A stretch of DNA of 59,034 bases from Coriobacteriia bacterium. Its GTDB lineage: Bacteria; Actinomycetota; Coriobacteriia; Coriobacteriales; UBA8131. This document shows, piece by piece, positions 36,265 through 46,091 of this stretch (the stretch's first letter is position 1; each line of letters opens with the position of its first letter). The stretch lies in contig WRNE01000010.1 of NCBI GenBank assembly GCA_009776725.1, forward strand, positions 1-59,034. The letters are read 5' to 3'. A program made the translations under genes and the position numbers. The notes under the pieces are model-generated. The model ran no database searches. It had not been told where the DNA came from and saw nothing but the letters and a program-made list of their open reading frames with translations.

Positions 36265-37305
36265 ATGAGCCTCCCCAGACAGCCTTATTTTTCGATCATT
36301 GTTCCTGTTTACCAAGTAGAGGACTATCTCAACGAATGCTTGGGCTCGATCATCGCCCAGGCTTTTGATGACTTTGAGGTGGTCTGTGTCGACGATGGGT
36401 CAACTGACAGGTCGGCAGAAATACTGGATGGCTACGCTGCTGCCGATCCTCGCATTCGAGTGGTCCACCAGCTAAATTCTGGGCTGTCCGCAGCCCGCAA
36501 CCGGGGCCTCGACCTAGCCCGTGGCCGCTATGTGATGTTTGTCGACTCCGACGACTTGATTGTTCCAGAGGCTTGCCAGGTGCTCTATCAAGCGCTTATG
36601 GATAATGCTGCTGATATTATAACATTTGGAGCCAGCCTTTACCCTCCCCCAGCCACCGATGCATACCTGCAAAGGATCTTAAGCCCCCGCGACATCATTT
36701 ATAACGGCTTTCAGCCCGAGCTGCTGTTTTTAGAGAACTCCCAGCCCTATGTTTGGCGCTCGGCGTTCAACACCGGCTTCGTCAAGGAAAACGGGCTGCG
36801 TTTCAACCAGTCTGTCTCCTACGGTGAGGACGTCGTTTTCTACTTTCAAGCCTATCCCTTGTCAATATCGACGCGACTCATCTCAAACAAGCTGTACTGC
36901 TACCGGGTCAACCGCAGCGGCTCATTGATGCAAAGCAACGCAAAAACCACCAAGCGCATTGACCAGCATATCCAAATCGTCGAGCATAACCTGAAAAACT
37001 GGGACGGAATGCAGCTCTTGCCAAAATACGCTGCCTGGTTTTGGGAGTGGGCCTTGGAGCTGCTGGTCTATGACATCGCTACATCCCAAGCAGACCAAGC
37101 CTGGCTCATGCAAAGGCTTTGTCAAACGATTGCCCCTTATCTGGATAAGGACATGCTTGTCTCCCTTGCCCTGACTCGCCCTAGCAAAAGCATCCTACGG
37201 ACCGTGTTGGCTGCCCAATACAATGCCCGGCCCAAGATCTCTTGGCTGCAATTGCAGTCGTATCGTTTGTCCCGTAAAGTCAGGCTCTTTGGCGCATCCA
37301 GGTGA
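36265..37305 (+). CDS. Glycosyltransferase family 2 protein
   Basis: 346 aa. Shows YFSIIVPVYQVEDYLNECL, VVCVDDGSTDRSAEIL, LSAARNRGLDLARG, and the MFVDSDDLI DxD motif. The latter half contains SYGEDVVFYFQ, common in cell-surface polysaccharide transferases. No strong ribosome binding site precedes the ATG, suggesting coupling to the gene 21 bases upstream. Its last 26 bases overlap, tail to tail, the end of the minus-strand GT2 gene. Confidence 0.9.
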   Translation: MSLPRQPYFSIIVPVYQVEDYLNECLGSIIAQAFDDFEVVCVDDGSTDRSAEILDGYAAADPRIRVVHQLNSGLSAARNRGLDLARGRYVMFVDSDDLIVPEACQVLYQALMDNAADIITFGASLYPPPATDAYLQRILSPRDIIYNGFQPELLFLENSQPYVWRSAFNTGFVKENGLRFNQSVSYGEDVVFYFQAYPLSISTRLISNKLYCYRVNRSGSLMQSNAKTTKRIDQHIQIVEHNLKNWDGMQLLPKYAAWFWEWALELLVYDIATSQADQAWLMQRLCQTIAPYLDKDMLVSLALTRPSKSILRTVLAAQYNARPKISWLQLQSYRLSRKVRLFGASR

Positions 37306-38260
37306 CATAGACCCTGCCAGCCAGCTTGACCAAGGGATAAGCGTACCTGCAAGCAGTAAGCAGGAGCTTTCTGTTCATTGGCATCTGCGATTTGATCAAA
37401 AAGCCATAATGCGCTTTGACCAAGCCCCTAAGCTCTCGCTCAGTTTGTTTTCTATCTAACTCCTGGCTACAGCCAAACAAGGCCATTTTCACCAACAATG
37501 TAAAAGGCGACCGGTATTTCTTCGTCAGCACAAGCTTGCGCAGTCGGTCGCTGCCGTCTGCTTGAGTCAGTTCGTCCAGCTGCTCGCCAGCAAACAGCAG
37601 GTCCATGTCCCTTAATCGCAAAGGGCTCTCACTCGTGCCCAGCGGATTTGAGAAATAATGGTATTTGGGCAGGTTGCTGCTTACCAGCTGTTTGGCGTTG
37701 CGCAGAGCCTTGAACCCATAAACGACGTCTTCGTTGATACGGCCAACGTCGAAAAGCAAGCCGTATAGTACATCGCGCTGATACAGCCTCAAACAGACGC
37801 TGAACTCGTTATGCTCAAAATAATAGATGAGTATCTCTTCTCCGGCATATACTTCTATCTGTTCTTCCAAGTTGGGCATTTGGTGGCTGGAGGCATAGGC
37901 TACCTCTAGGTTGATCTCTGAGATATCGGCTTGGTAGGCCGTCAGCAAGCCCAGGAGGTAGGCATAAGTGTCTAGCTCGATCCAGTCGTCGCTGTCTACA
38001 AACCCGATATAGTCGCCTTGTGCTATCGCCAGGCCCGCGTTGCGGGCAACCGACTGACCGGCGTTTGCCTGATGAATGACTTTTACCCGTTCGTCTTGTT
38101 TTGCATAATCGTCAATGATGGCTGGCGACTCGTCGGTGGAGCCGTCGTCGATGAGGATCACTTCCAGGTCGGCATGGGTCTGCCCCAGCACACTCTGCAG
38201 ACAGCGCTTTAGGTAGGCGCCTGAGTTATAGACCGGGATAATGACAGAGATCATGGCCAT
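37280..38260 (-). CDS. Glycosyltransferase family 2 protein
   Basis: About 326 aa. Begins MAMISVIIPVYNSGAYLKRCL, continues with VILIDDGSTDESPAII, QSVARNAGLAIAQGD and GFVDSDDW. The start is taken at 38260, 9 bases beyond the stop of the upstream fused transferase; ATG 38254 is equally possible. The frame upstream of this runs inside the neighbour and is not part of the protein. It is co-directional with the phosphoglycosyltransferase fusion and the aminotransferase. Confidence 0.88.
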   Translation of the reverse strand: MAMISVIIPVYNSGAYLKRCLQSVLGQTHADLEVILIDDGSTDESPAIIDDYAKQDERVKVIHQANAGQSVARNAGLAIAQGDYIGFVDSDDWIELDTYAYLLGLLTAYQADISEINLEVAYASSHQMPNLEEQIEVYAGEEILIYYFEHNEFSVCLRLYQRDVLYGLLFDVGRINEDVVYGFKALRNAKQLVSSNLPKYHYFSNPLGTSESPLRLRDMDLLFAGEQLDELTQADGSDRLRKLVLTKKYRSPFTLLVKMALFGCSQELDRKQTERELRGLVKAHYGFLIKSQMPMNRKLLLTACRYAYPLVKLAGRVYVTWMRQRA

Positions 38261-38268
38261 AGCGGCAG

Positions 38269-39972
38269 CTAGCCCTGATCTGCCCTTGGCTTTGCCTGGT
38301 CGCCGACCAAGGCAACACATCCACTGATAAGTCCGGCTAAAGTGCCGAGACCATAGGCAAGGTGCAGGATAAAAAAGACAATTGGCAGACATGCCATTTG
38401 CCAGTGAGGTGGATTAGCTTTTGCTATTGCTATTATACTTGCGACTAAATCGCATGCCAGGTAGGCAGCCAGCAAGAGAGCTAAGGCCAGCCAGTGGCTA
38501 AAAAGCCCGAGCAACACTGTAGCTAGGAGGGCTAAAACGAAGCAGAGCGGGACAAAGTGAAGGATTGAGAAAACCTGTGGTCTTATCCACATAGTACGGC
38601 CGACCCAAAAGCCGTTTGCCGCCTTTTGCCTGACCAGTCCCTTGAAATCGGAGCGCAGGTACTGCCTCGACGAGATACGCGGGTCGTAGGATATCTCAAA
38701 GCCAGCGGCCCTTACCCGCCAATTGTAGTCGTTGTCCTCGGTGCGTTGGAGGCGCTCGTCATACAGCCCGACCTTGTCAATGACCTCGCGCCGGTATGCG
38801 GCATGAAAGACCGAGCTGACGCTGCGCGCTGCCATCGGGCGGCGATAGGCGCTTGCGCTGGAGCCGAAAGCCGATGTCTCAGCTGCCAACATGGTCTCCG
38901 ACCACGGGTTTTGGTCCTTTACAACCACAGGACGGTAGCCGCCGCAAACCGGCTTGCCCTCGTTTAGGACCTCTATGTTCATGCGCACAAAATCGTTTGG
39001 GATCCGGGCATGGGCGTCGACGCGCACAAAAACATCCCCAGTATAAGCAGCCAAGGCAACATTGCATCCAGCCGGCAACTTGGTCTTGGGGTTGTCAAAG
39101 ACACGGACATCGGCATATTGGTGTTTCTTTGATGCCATTTCGTCCATGATGCCTCTCTGGGCCTCGTTCTGCCCGCAGTTGCTGTCGACTAGAATGACCT
39201 CGATCAGCTCGTGGGGATAGTCTTGCGCATATATATCTTCTATCAAGCCTGGCAGGTAGTCCTGCTCGTTATAGGCCACAACCACTAAAGAGACCTTGTC
39301 CGTAAAACCTCGCCGACCGTGGCCTGCCTGGTCTGTTTCAGCCAGGCCTGCCCCGTCCCCGTCTGCCTGCCCGTCAGCCCCGTCGTTTGCAACATAGACC
39401 CCCTCCCTCATGACCACAGTGGTAAATGTTTTGGCCAAAATCCTCAGGTCGAAGGCAAAGCTGACCTTCTCCACATACTCGATGTCAAGCGCTAGGCGCT
39501 CGTGCCAACTAATGGCGTTTCGACCCGAAACCTGGGCATATCCGGTAATCCCAGGCAAGACCTCAAGCTTTCTAGCCTCGTCGCCCTGGTAATGCCGAGC
39601 TTCCTCCAGGTCGTCTGGGCGCGGGCCGATAAAGCTCATCTCGCCTTTGAATATGTTAAAGATCTGCGGAAGCTCGTCGATGCTGGTCGTACGCAGAATA
39701 CGCCCGACCCTCGTTTGCCGGTCGTCGTCTTGAGCGTTGTAGGTCGACCCGTCTGCCTGCCTCAGGTCAGGGGCGTCGACTTTCATCGTCCGCAGCTTAT
39801 ACATTGTAAAGGGCTTGGCCTGCTTACCCATCCGCTTTGCCAGGTAAAAAACGGGCCCTTGGTCTTCGGCGTAGATAAAGACCGCACACACGCCAATGAC
39901 TGCCAAGACAAATGGCAAGGCTACAAGAGCTAGCAGCAAGTCAAGAAGTCTTTTTATATAACGAGGATACAA
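38269..39972 (-). CDS. Phosphoglycosyltransferase-GT2 fusion protein
   Basis: 567 aa with two enzymes in one chain. Residues 1 to about 195 are a monotopic phosphoglycosyltransferase: an N-terminal membrane segment, YKLRTMKVDAPD, TTSIDELPQIFNIFKGEMSF and IGPRPDD, which puts a sugar phosphate on undecaprenyl phosphate. After an Asp/Gly-rich linker, residues about 225-450 form a GT2 domain (VSLVVVAYNEQDYLPGL, and VRVDAHARIP as DxD-like motif). Three or four membrane helices end the protein. The start is TTG with AGGAG 5 bases before it. It would initiate the glycan and add a second sugar. Confidence 0.9.
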   Translation of the reverse strand: MYPRYIKRLLDLLLALVALPFVLAVIGVCAVFIYAEDQGPVFYLAKRMGKQAKPFTMYKLRTMKVDAPDLRQADGSTYNAQDDDRQTRVGRILRTTSIDELPQIFNIFKGEMSFIGPRPDDLEEARHYQGDEARKLEVLPGITGYAQVSGRNAISWHERLALDIEYVEKVSFAFDLRILAKTFTTVVMREGVYVANDGADGQADGDGAGLAETDQAGHGRRGFTDKVSLVVVAYNEQDYLPGLIEDIYAQDYPHELIEVILVDSNCGQNEAQRGIMDEMASKKHQYADVRVFDNPKTKLPAGCNVALAAYTGDVFVRVDAHARIPNDFVRMNIEVLNEGKPVCGGYRPVVVKDQNPWSETMLAAETSAFGSSASAYRRPMAARSVSSVFHAAYRREVIDKVGLYDERLQRTEDNDYNWRVRAAGFEISYDPRISSRQYLRSDFKGLVRQKAANGFWVGRTMWIRPQVFSILHFVPLCFVLALLATVLLGLFSHWLALALLLAAYLACDLVASIIAIAKANPPHWQMACLPIVFFILHLAYGLGTLAGLISGCVALVGDQAKPRADQG

Positions 39973-40061
39973 TAATGCTCCTACATTGTCTTTATGGGGA
40001 GAAACCCCAGCTGGCGTAGGCGTTTTTGCAGCCCTGTCCGCCTTGTTATATCTGCCTGGCC

Positions 40062-41324
40062 TTAGAGGCTTTGGGCATAGGCTTCAGCAAAACAGTCACA
40101 GACGTATTTCACGTCCTCGTCGGTCAATAATGTGTGCAAAGGCAGGCTTACTTCGTTTTCATACCGTGACCAAGCATTGGGGAAGTTTGCTATATCGAAC
40201 CCAAGCATGGCATAAGCGCTCAGCATCGGCAGGGGCTTGAAATGGACGTTACAGGCTACATCTCGATCTGCCATAGCAATGATCAGGCGCCTTCTAAAGG
40301 CATCGTCCCTGCCAAGCAGGCGGACCATCATTAGATGCATGCTGGATTTTGTGTCTTCGCCCTTGGTGTGGGCCAAGATATCTAGGTCGTAGCCTCCCTT
40401 TGCAGCCCCGGCCGTCAAAAGATCGGTATAAAGGTCGACTAACTCACGCCTCCGGTTCAGCGTCTGCTCGTATCTTTTTAGCTGTGATATCCCTAGTGCT
40501 GCTGCGATATCGGTTAGATTGCACTTATATAGAGGTGCGATGATGTCGTATTCCCAGCCTCCCTGTGACTTCGCCAGGGCATCCTTGTCTTGTCCGTGCA
40601 AGGAGTAGAGCTTGATTCTTCGGTAGATCTCTTCGTCAAGGGCTTCTCCCGATAATAAAGCGTTAGGTGCGCCGTCGCCTAAACCCCTGCGCCAAGTCAA
40701 GGCCCCTCCTTCGGCAGTTGTCAGGTTTTTGACGGCGTGGAATGAAAACGCAGTGAAATCGGCAACAGACCCGCTTGGCTGCCCGTGATAGGTGGCACCG
40801 AACGAATGTGCCGAATCGGCAATGATCGGCAGCCTGGTGAACAGCTCCTGTAAAGTGCCTGGGCGCGGCTCGTATTTACGGAACACCGGTGCCGTGTTGA
40901 CGACTGCGCGTAATGTATTGTAGTCATACATTACCCCGCCGATATCGACTGGGATGATGGCCTTGGTCTTTCTGGTGACTGCGTTTACAACCGCTTCAGG
41001 GTCTAGGTCGTATGAGTCTGGCAGCACATCGACAATGACTGGGGTGGCTCCGACATGGCAGATGACGCTGGCTGAGGCAGTATATGTGTAGGCTGATGTG
41101 ATTACCTCGTCTCCCGGGCCAATCGCAAGTATCTCCAATGCGCACTGTAGTGCTGCAGTAGCCGAGTTCAACGCCGCTACTTTAGCCGTTTTACACCATT
41201 TCGCGAGCTCCTCTTCGAACTCAAGCACTCGTGCCCCTGTTGTAATCCACCTCGAACGGAGGGTCTCGCTGACCGCGGTGATGTCATCCTCATTGATATC
41301 TGGCGGTGAGAAGTCGATTTTCAT
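40062..41324 (-). CDS. DegT/DnrJ/EryC1/StrS-family sugar aminotransferase
   Basis: 420 aa PLP enzyme that typically aminates a 4-keto-6-deoxy nucleotide sugar. Visible motifs are INEDDITAVSETLRSRWITTG, ALNSATAALQCAL, SAYTYTASASV, IPVDIGGVMYD, and the cofactor-binding SFHAVKNLTTAEGGAL with the Lys. AAGGA lies 9 bases before the ATG. It is the first gene of a minus-strand run with the PGT-GT2 fusion and a GT2, and complements the dehydratase at 31728, pointing to an amino-deoxy sugar in the polymer. Confidence 0.92.
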   Translation of the reverse strand: MKIDFSPPDINEDDITAVSETLRSRWITTGARVLEFEEELAKWCKTAKVAALNSATAALQCALEILAIGPGDEVITSAYTYTASASVICHVGATPVIVDVLPDSYDLDPEAVVNAVTRKTKAIIPVDIGGVMYDYNTLRAVVNTAPVFRKYEPRPGTLQELFTRLPIIADSAHSFGATYHGQPSGSVADFTAFSFHAVKNLTTAEGGALTWRRGLGDGAPNALLSGEALDEEIYRRIKLYSLHGQDKDALAKSQGGWEYDIIAPLYKCNLTDIAAALGISQLKRYEQTLNRRRELVDLYTDLLTAGAAKGGYDLDILAHTKGEDTKSSMHLMMVRLLGRDDAFRRRLIIAMADRDVACNVHFKPLPMLSAYAMLGFDIANFPNAWSRYENEVSLPLHTLLTDEDVKYVCDCFAEAYAQSL

Positions 41325-41392
41325 GTAAAATTTTCCTTTTCTTTAGGTACCGATACATTATGACAGACACGCAACACTTCCTTAGCTTATAC

Positions 41393-41421
41393 TTGCTAAT
41401 GTAGATAACTGGCACTATTCT
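41393..41421 (+). promoter_or_regulatory. Promoter candidate for the ABC exporter operon
   Basis: TTGCTA (41393-41398) and TATTCT (41416-41421) are separated by 17 bases, upstream of the exporter genes. Each box matches four of six consensus bases. Confidence 0.4.
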
Positions 41422-41459
41422 ACACTACGGAGCAAATCGCCTGTTTTTTGATATGCTCG

Positions 41460-41478
41460 ACATTCCGTAAAGGAATGT
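41460..41478 (+). promoter_or_regulatory. Perfect dyad upstream of the ABC exporter
   Basis: ACATTCC (41460-41466) and GGAATGT (41472-41478) are perfect complements separated by 5 bases. The dyad lies downstream of the predicted promoter and about 87 bases before the GTG start, where a repressor could block transcription. No regulator gene is adjacent. Confidence 0.5.
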
Positions 41479-41564
41479 AATTATTTAAGGGAGTTTATCG
41501 GTGTTTGGGTTTACATCGAGGATTCTTTATTATCAAAATTGAAAACGCAAATAAAGGAGTTGCT

Positions 41565-43913
41565 GTGTTAAAGCTCGCAAGTTATTTAAAGCCCTTCGTA
41601 CCCGCCATGTTGATGGTTATCGTATTACTCTTTGCCCAAACCATCAGCGAGCTTCTACTGCCAAACCTGATGGGTGATATCGTAAACGTCGGTATCCAAC
41701 AGGGAGGTATAGAAGAAGCATCGCCTCGAGTCTTGACCGAGGATGGAATGCGCTTGTTCAAGCTTATGATGGACCCTCAGGGGCAAGCCCTGCTAGACGA
41801 GTGTTACAGCCTGGTCGATGGTAACGGCGTCGACGCCAAAGGCCACGCTTATGCCGACACCTGGCCTGGAGTCAAAGATACCCAGATATATGTTCAAAAT
41901 GATGATCTGTCTGACGCTCAGTCAAATGAGCTTAGCAATGCCTTTGGTACTGCGACTTGGACATTACTGTACTTAATGCAAGACCTTCAAGTTAGTGCAG
42001 AGCCTCCCACCCAGCGTTTGGTTTCGTTGGAAACCGACCAAGAGTCTGAATCTGAGCTGCCTTTGGAAAGTGAGGATATAAGCACCCAGACACCCGGTGT
42101 CAACCGTATCGATATGGCAACAGCCTATAGCCTCTTGCCTGTTTTTGAGTCTATGGACCCTGAGACTATCGACCAAGCCCGGGCTGCTGCCTTAGAGCTT
42201 AGCCCTGAGATGCGTGCACAGAGTGCCAGGATGCTTATTTCAGCTGTATATGAAGATTTAAATACAGACCTGACATCGATGGAGATGTCTTATATTGCCC
42301 GCATTGGCTTGATTATGCTGACAGTAGCCGTCTTTACAGGAGCCGCTACCATCTTCATCAACTACCTTACTACCCGTATTGGTACGGGAGTGTCCCGTAC
42401 CTTAAGGACTGTTGTTTTTTCGAAAGTTGCCTCGTTCTCGCATACTGAGTTCGACCGTTTCTCGACCGCCTCATTGATCACTCGTTCCACAAATGACGTG
42501 ATGATGATGCAAAGGTTGGTCTCGATGGGGCTCAGAACGGTGTTTCATGCACCAGTGATGGGTATCGGGGCAGCCATCATGGCTGTCAATAAGTCAGCTT
42601 CAATGAGTTGGATTATCGTGCTGGCTGTTATATTGACCTTAGGCGGCGTGATAATTCAGATCGGTATCGTCATGCCCAGTTTCCGGCGCGTCCAAACCTT
42701 GACTGACAGGCTGAACCTGGTTGCTCGAGAGAAACTGAACGGCTTGATGGTCATTAGGGCCTTTAACCGTGACGATGTCGAGATCGAGCGCTTCGACGAT
42801 GCTAATAATACATTGACCAAGACCCATATCTTCATAGGCCGGGTCATGGCAATCATGGGGCCGTTTATGACGATCACCATGAATGCCGTGTCTATTATCA
42901 TTATCTGGGTCGGCGGCCACCAGGTAGCTGCCTCCCAAATGCAGGTTGGCGATATGATGGCTTACATGCAATACATCGCCCAGGTCATGATGAGCTTCAT
43001 GCAACTGTCCATGATGTTTAACATGATTCCTCGTGCCCAGGTCAGCGCAGTGCGTATCATGGAAGTCTTAGAGACTGAACCGGCAATCTCTGATCCTACC
43101 AATCCGGAGTCGATCGATGAAAGCAAACGCGGGATGATCGAGTTTAAAGATGTCAGTTTCAAGTATGAGAATGCCGACGAGTATGCCCTTGAAAACATCA
43201 ACTTCACTGCCTATCCAGGCCAGACGATTGCCTTCATTGGCCCGACAGGCTCAGGCAAGTCAAGTATATTGAACCTGATCCCTCGTTTCTATGACACAGA
43301 CTTAGGCTCAGTACAGGTAGGCGGCGTCGACGTCCGTAACCTGACCCAAGAAGAGCTGCGCAGGCATATCGGCTATGTCCCTCAGCGCAGTATTCTGATG
43401 AGTGGGACGATTGCCTCGAACATCGCATATGGCGTTGCTGAAGACGCCTTGAGCTATGACGACTATATCGACGTTGCCTCAGTAGCCCAAGCGATAGACT
43501 TTATCGCTGACCGTGAAGAAGGCTTCTACACACCGGTCTCCCAAAGCGGGGCTAACGTCTCCGGCGGCCAGCGCCAGCGGCTCTCGATTGCCCGGGCTTT
43601 GGCTGTCAACCCAGACATCTACCTGTTTGATGACTCCTTCTCTGCCTTAGACTTCACAACTGATGCCGCCTTGAGGAAAGCCCTGAGAGAACACACTTCC
43701 AACAGCACCTTGCTGATCGTGTCACAGCGAATTGGCACAATCATGGATGCTGATGTGATCCATGTCATCGAAGAGGGGCGAATTGTCGATAGCGGCAGCC
43801 ACGAGGAACTATTGGTCAGCAGTCCCACTTACTACGAGATAGCCTCCACACAGCTTGCCGAGGTTGCACAATCAGCAAGCTTAGTCTCGTTAACTGAAGG
43901 AGGTGAGTCATAA
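41565..43913 (+). CDS. Heterodimeric ABC exporter subunit, degenerate ATPase site, large extracellular insert
   Basis: 782 aa. GTG start with AAAGGAG 5 bases upstream; the frame reaches 41505 without support. An ABC exporter membrane domain is interrupted after helix 1 by about 190 mostly acidic residues (roughly 35-235) before the next helix, presumably extracellular. The ATPase domain has Walker A GPTGSGKSS and signature VSGGQRQR. The catalytic Glu after Walker B is Asp (LFDDSFSALD) and the H-loop His is Gln (VSQRIG), so its own site is degenerate, as in TM287/288 or BmrCD. It pairs with the next gene; overlap is one base (TAATG). Confidence 0.92.
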   Translation: MLKLASYLKPFVPAMLMVIVLLFAQTISELLLPNLMGDIVNVGIQQGGIEEASPRVLTEDGMRLFKLMMDPQGQALLDECYSLVDGNGVDAKGHAYADTWPGVKDTQIYVQNDDLSDAQSNELSNAFGTATWTLLYLMQDLQVSAEPPTQRLVSLETDQESESELPLESEDISTQTPGVNRIDMATAYSLLPVFESMDPETIDQARAAALELSPEMRAQSARMLISAVYEDLNTDLTSMEMSYIARIGLIMLTVAVFTGAATIFINYLTTRIGTGVSRTLRTVVFSKVASFSHTEFDRFSTASLITRSTNDVMMMQRLVSMGLRTVFHAPVMGIGAAIMAVNKSASMSWIIVLAVILTLGGVIIQIGIVMPSFRRVQTLTDRLNLVAREKLNGLMVIRAFNRDDVEIERFDDANNTLTKTHIFIGRVMAIMGPFMTITMNAVSIIIIWVGGHQVAASQMQVGDMMAYMQYIAQVMMSFMQLSMMFNMIPRAQVSAVRIMEVLETEPAISDPTNPESIDESKRGMIEFKDVSFKYENADEYALENINFTAYPGQTIAFIGPTGSGKSSILNLIPRFYDTDLGSVQVGGVDVRNLTQEELRRHIGYVPQRSILMSGTIASNIAYGVAEDALSYDDYIDVASVAQAIDFIADREEGFYTPVSQSGANVSGGQRQRLSIARALAVNPDIYLFDDSFSALDFTTDAALRKALREHTSNSTLLIVSQRIGTIMDADVIHVIEEGRIVDSGSHEELLVSSPTYYEIASTQLAEVAQSASLVSLTEGGES

Positions 43914-45994
43914 TGACTAATTCATTTGGTACTGACAACAATGTCTCTGACAATCATATAAATCCAGAGGAAAACCACACGTTTACCGAAAACGGAGTCA
44001 ACGGTACCAGGCGTTACGGTAATATCCCAGGCCCCGGTGGCCCAGATATCCCTGTTGCTGGCGGCCCTGGAGGCCCTGGCGGCCCTGGCGGCCAACGGCA
44101 AATGTCCTTTACAGCAGACGGGCAGCAGCGTTTGACCGGCGGCCGAGGCGGCGGAGTCCGCATGGGCCCTGGAGGCGGCGGCCGTGGGCCGATCGGTATG
44201 CCGACAGAGAAAGCCAAGGACTTCAAAGGTGCCTTCTTCAAACTGATGCGCTACTTAGGCGGTTATAAGTTCGCCTTGGTCATTGTGATGATTTTGGCAG
44301 CAGCTTCTACCGTCTTTGGTGTTTTTGGCCCGCGTATTTTAGGCAGTGCCACAACGGTCTTATACGAAGGCGTTATGCAACAGATTGCAGGTACCGGTCC
44401 TGGCCCGGACTTTAACAGGATCGGCCAGATACTCCTTACTTTAATCGCACTTTACCTTGCTAGTGCTGCCTTCCAGTTTGTCCAAAGCATGATCATGACC
44501 TTTGTCTCTAACCGCATCTGTTACACGCTGCGCAAAGACATAGATGAAAAGATCTCCCGGCTTCCCTTAAACTACTTTGACAGGGTAAGCACTGGCGACA
44601 TCATGAGTCGTATTACTAATGATGTGGACGCTGTCCAACAGAATATCTCGCAATCAATCACGCAGGTTATCTCGATGTTGACCTCCATGGTCGGTACCTT
44701 GTTCATGATGTTTTCGATAAGCTGGATAATGACTTTGATCGCCTTGGTCAGCTTACCGATCTCTGGAATAGTGGTCTCCTTTATTGTCAAGCGTTCCCAG
44801 AAACACTTCGTTAACCAGCAAGCTTATCTTGGCGAGGTCAATGGGATGGTTGAAGAGAACTATGGGGCACATACTATTGTCAAGGCTTTCAACCGCGAGC
44901 ATGCTATTACAGACGAGTTCAACAAGAGCAATGACAAGCTGTACGACTCAGCTTGGAGGGCACAGTTCATCAGCGGCTTAATGATGCCGATCATGAGTGT
45001 GATAGGTAACCTAGGCTATGTCTTGGTCTGTATAGTTGGTGCATGGCTGGCCATTCAAGGCGGGATCTCCATCGGCGACATACAGGCTTTCATTCAGTAT
45101 CAGCGTGGCTTCCAAATGCCGATTGTCCAGATTTCACAAATTTCGTCGATCCTCCAACAAACCATGGCTGGTGCAGAGCGTATCTTTGAGCTGCTCGAAG
45201 AAGAGGAGCTGGCACCAGAAGTCACAGATGCAGAGGCTATTGACCCAGAGGCGATCGAGGCCTCTGTCCGTTTCGAGAACGTTCGCTTTGGTTATGACCC
45301 CGAGGTGACAGTCATCAATGACTTCTCTGCTGAAGTGCATCCTGGCCAAAAAATAGCTATCGTCGGCCATACAGGTGCTGGAAAGACAACGATTGTGAAA
45401 CTGCTGGAGCGTTTCTATGATGTGGATGCAGGCAGTATTATGATCGGCGGCCATGACATACGCGAGTTCAAGCGTGACGATTTACGGTCGATGATGGGCA
45501 TGGTATTGCAGGATACCTGGCTGTTCAACGGCACAATTGCCGACAACATCCGGTATGGAAACCTGGATGCTACGGATGAAGAGATCCGCAATGCTGCGAC
45601 AATTGCCCAGGCTGACCACTTCATCAGGACCTTGCCGAATGGCTACCAGATGGAGCTGAACGAAGATGCAACGAATGTCTCGCAAGGTCAAAAGCAGTTG
45701 TTGACGATTGCTCGAGCTGTTCTGCACGACCCGAAGATATTGATCTTAGACGAGGCTACGTCTTCTATCGATACCCGTACCGAGCTACAAATCCAAAAAG
45801 CAATGGATCTGTTAATGGTCGGCCGTACCAGCTTTATCATTGCCCACCGGCTGTCCACTATTCGCAATGCCGACTTGATACTTGTTATCGAAAACGGGGA
45901 CATTGTCGAACAAGGAACTCATAACGACTTGCTTGACCGTGACGGTGCTTATGCAAGGATGTACAATTCCCAGTTCGAGATGATCAGCGAATAA
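43913..45994 (+). CDS. Heterodimeric ABC exporter subunit, catalytic partner
   Basis: 693 aa. About 90 residues of Gly/Pro-rich sequence (repeats of GGPGGPGG type) precede the six-helix exporter domain. The ATPase has Walker A GHTGAGKTT, Walker B LILDEATSSID with the catalytic Glu, and an intact H-loop IIAHRLST; the signature is altered to VSQGQKQL. Together with its partner this gives one active and one degenerate ATP site. GGAGGTGA lies just before the ATG. The substrate is unknown; lipid or drug export is typical of the class. A terminator follows. Confidence 0.93.
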   Translation: MTNSFGTDNNVSDNHINPEENHTFTENGVNGTRRYGNIPGPGGPDIPVAGGPGGPGGPGGQRQMSFTADGQQRLTGGRGGGVRMGPGGGGRGPIGMPTEKAKDFKGAFFKLMRYLGGYKFALVIVMILAAASTVFGVFGPRILGSATTVLYEGVMQQIAGTGPGPDFNRIGQILLTLIALYLASAAFQFVQSMIMTFVSNRICYTLRKDIDEKISRLPLNYFDRVSTGDIMSRITNDVDAVQQNISQSITQVISMLTSMVGTLFMMFSISWIMTLIALVSLPISGIVVSFIVKRSQKHFVNQQAYLGEVNGMVEENYGAHTIVKAFNREHAITDEFNKSNDKLYDSAWRAQFISGLMMPIMSVIGNLGYVLVCIVGAWLAIQGGISIGDIQAFIQYQRGFQMPIVQISQISSILQQTMAGAERIFELLEEEELAPEVTDAEAIDPEAIEASVRFENVRFGYDPEVTVINDFSAEVHPGQKIAIVGHTGAGKTTIVKLLERFYDVDAGSIMIGGHDIREFKRDDLRSMMGMVLQDTWLFNGTIADNIRYGNLDATDEEIRNAATIAQADHFIRTLPNGYQMELNEDATNVSQGQKQLLTIARAVLHDPKILILDEATSSIDTRTELQIQKAMDLLMVGRTSFIIAHRLSTIRNADLILVIENGDIVEQGTHNDLLDRDGAYARMYNSQFEMISE

Positions 45995-46026
45995 GCCAAG
46001 CGTCAAATTAGTCGTTTCAGTTGTTT

Positions 46027-46060
46027 GAAGGCTAGGTTTTATACCTAGCCTTCTTATTTA
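46027..46060 (+). terminator. Rho-independent terminator of the ABC exporter operon
   Basis: GAAGGCTAGG (46027-46036) pairs perfectly with CCTAGCCTTC (46044-46053) around a 7-base loop, followed by TTATTTA. No T-run exists on the other strand. Confidence 0.8.
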
Positions 46061-46091
46061 AGCCATATATTAGTAAGCATAACAATCTTTG

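Noticed and set aside
44014..44241. Pro-rich minus-strand open frame
   Set aside because: It is only the complement of the Gly/Pro-rich N-terminal repeat of the ABC exporter subunit.
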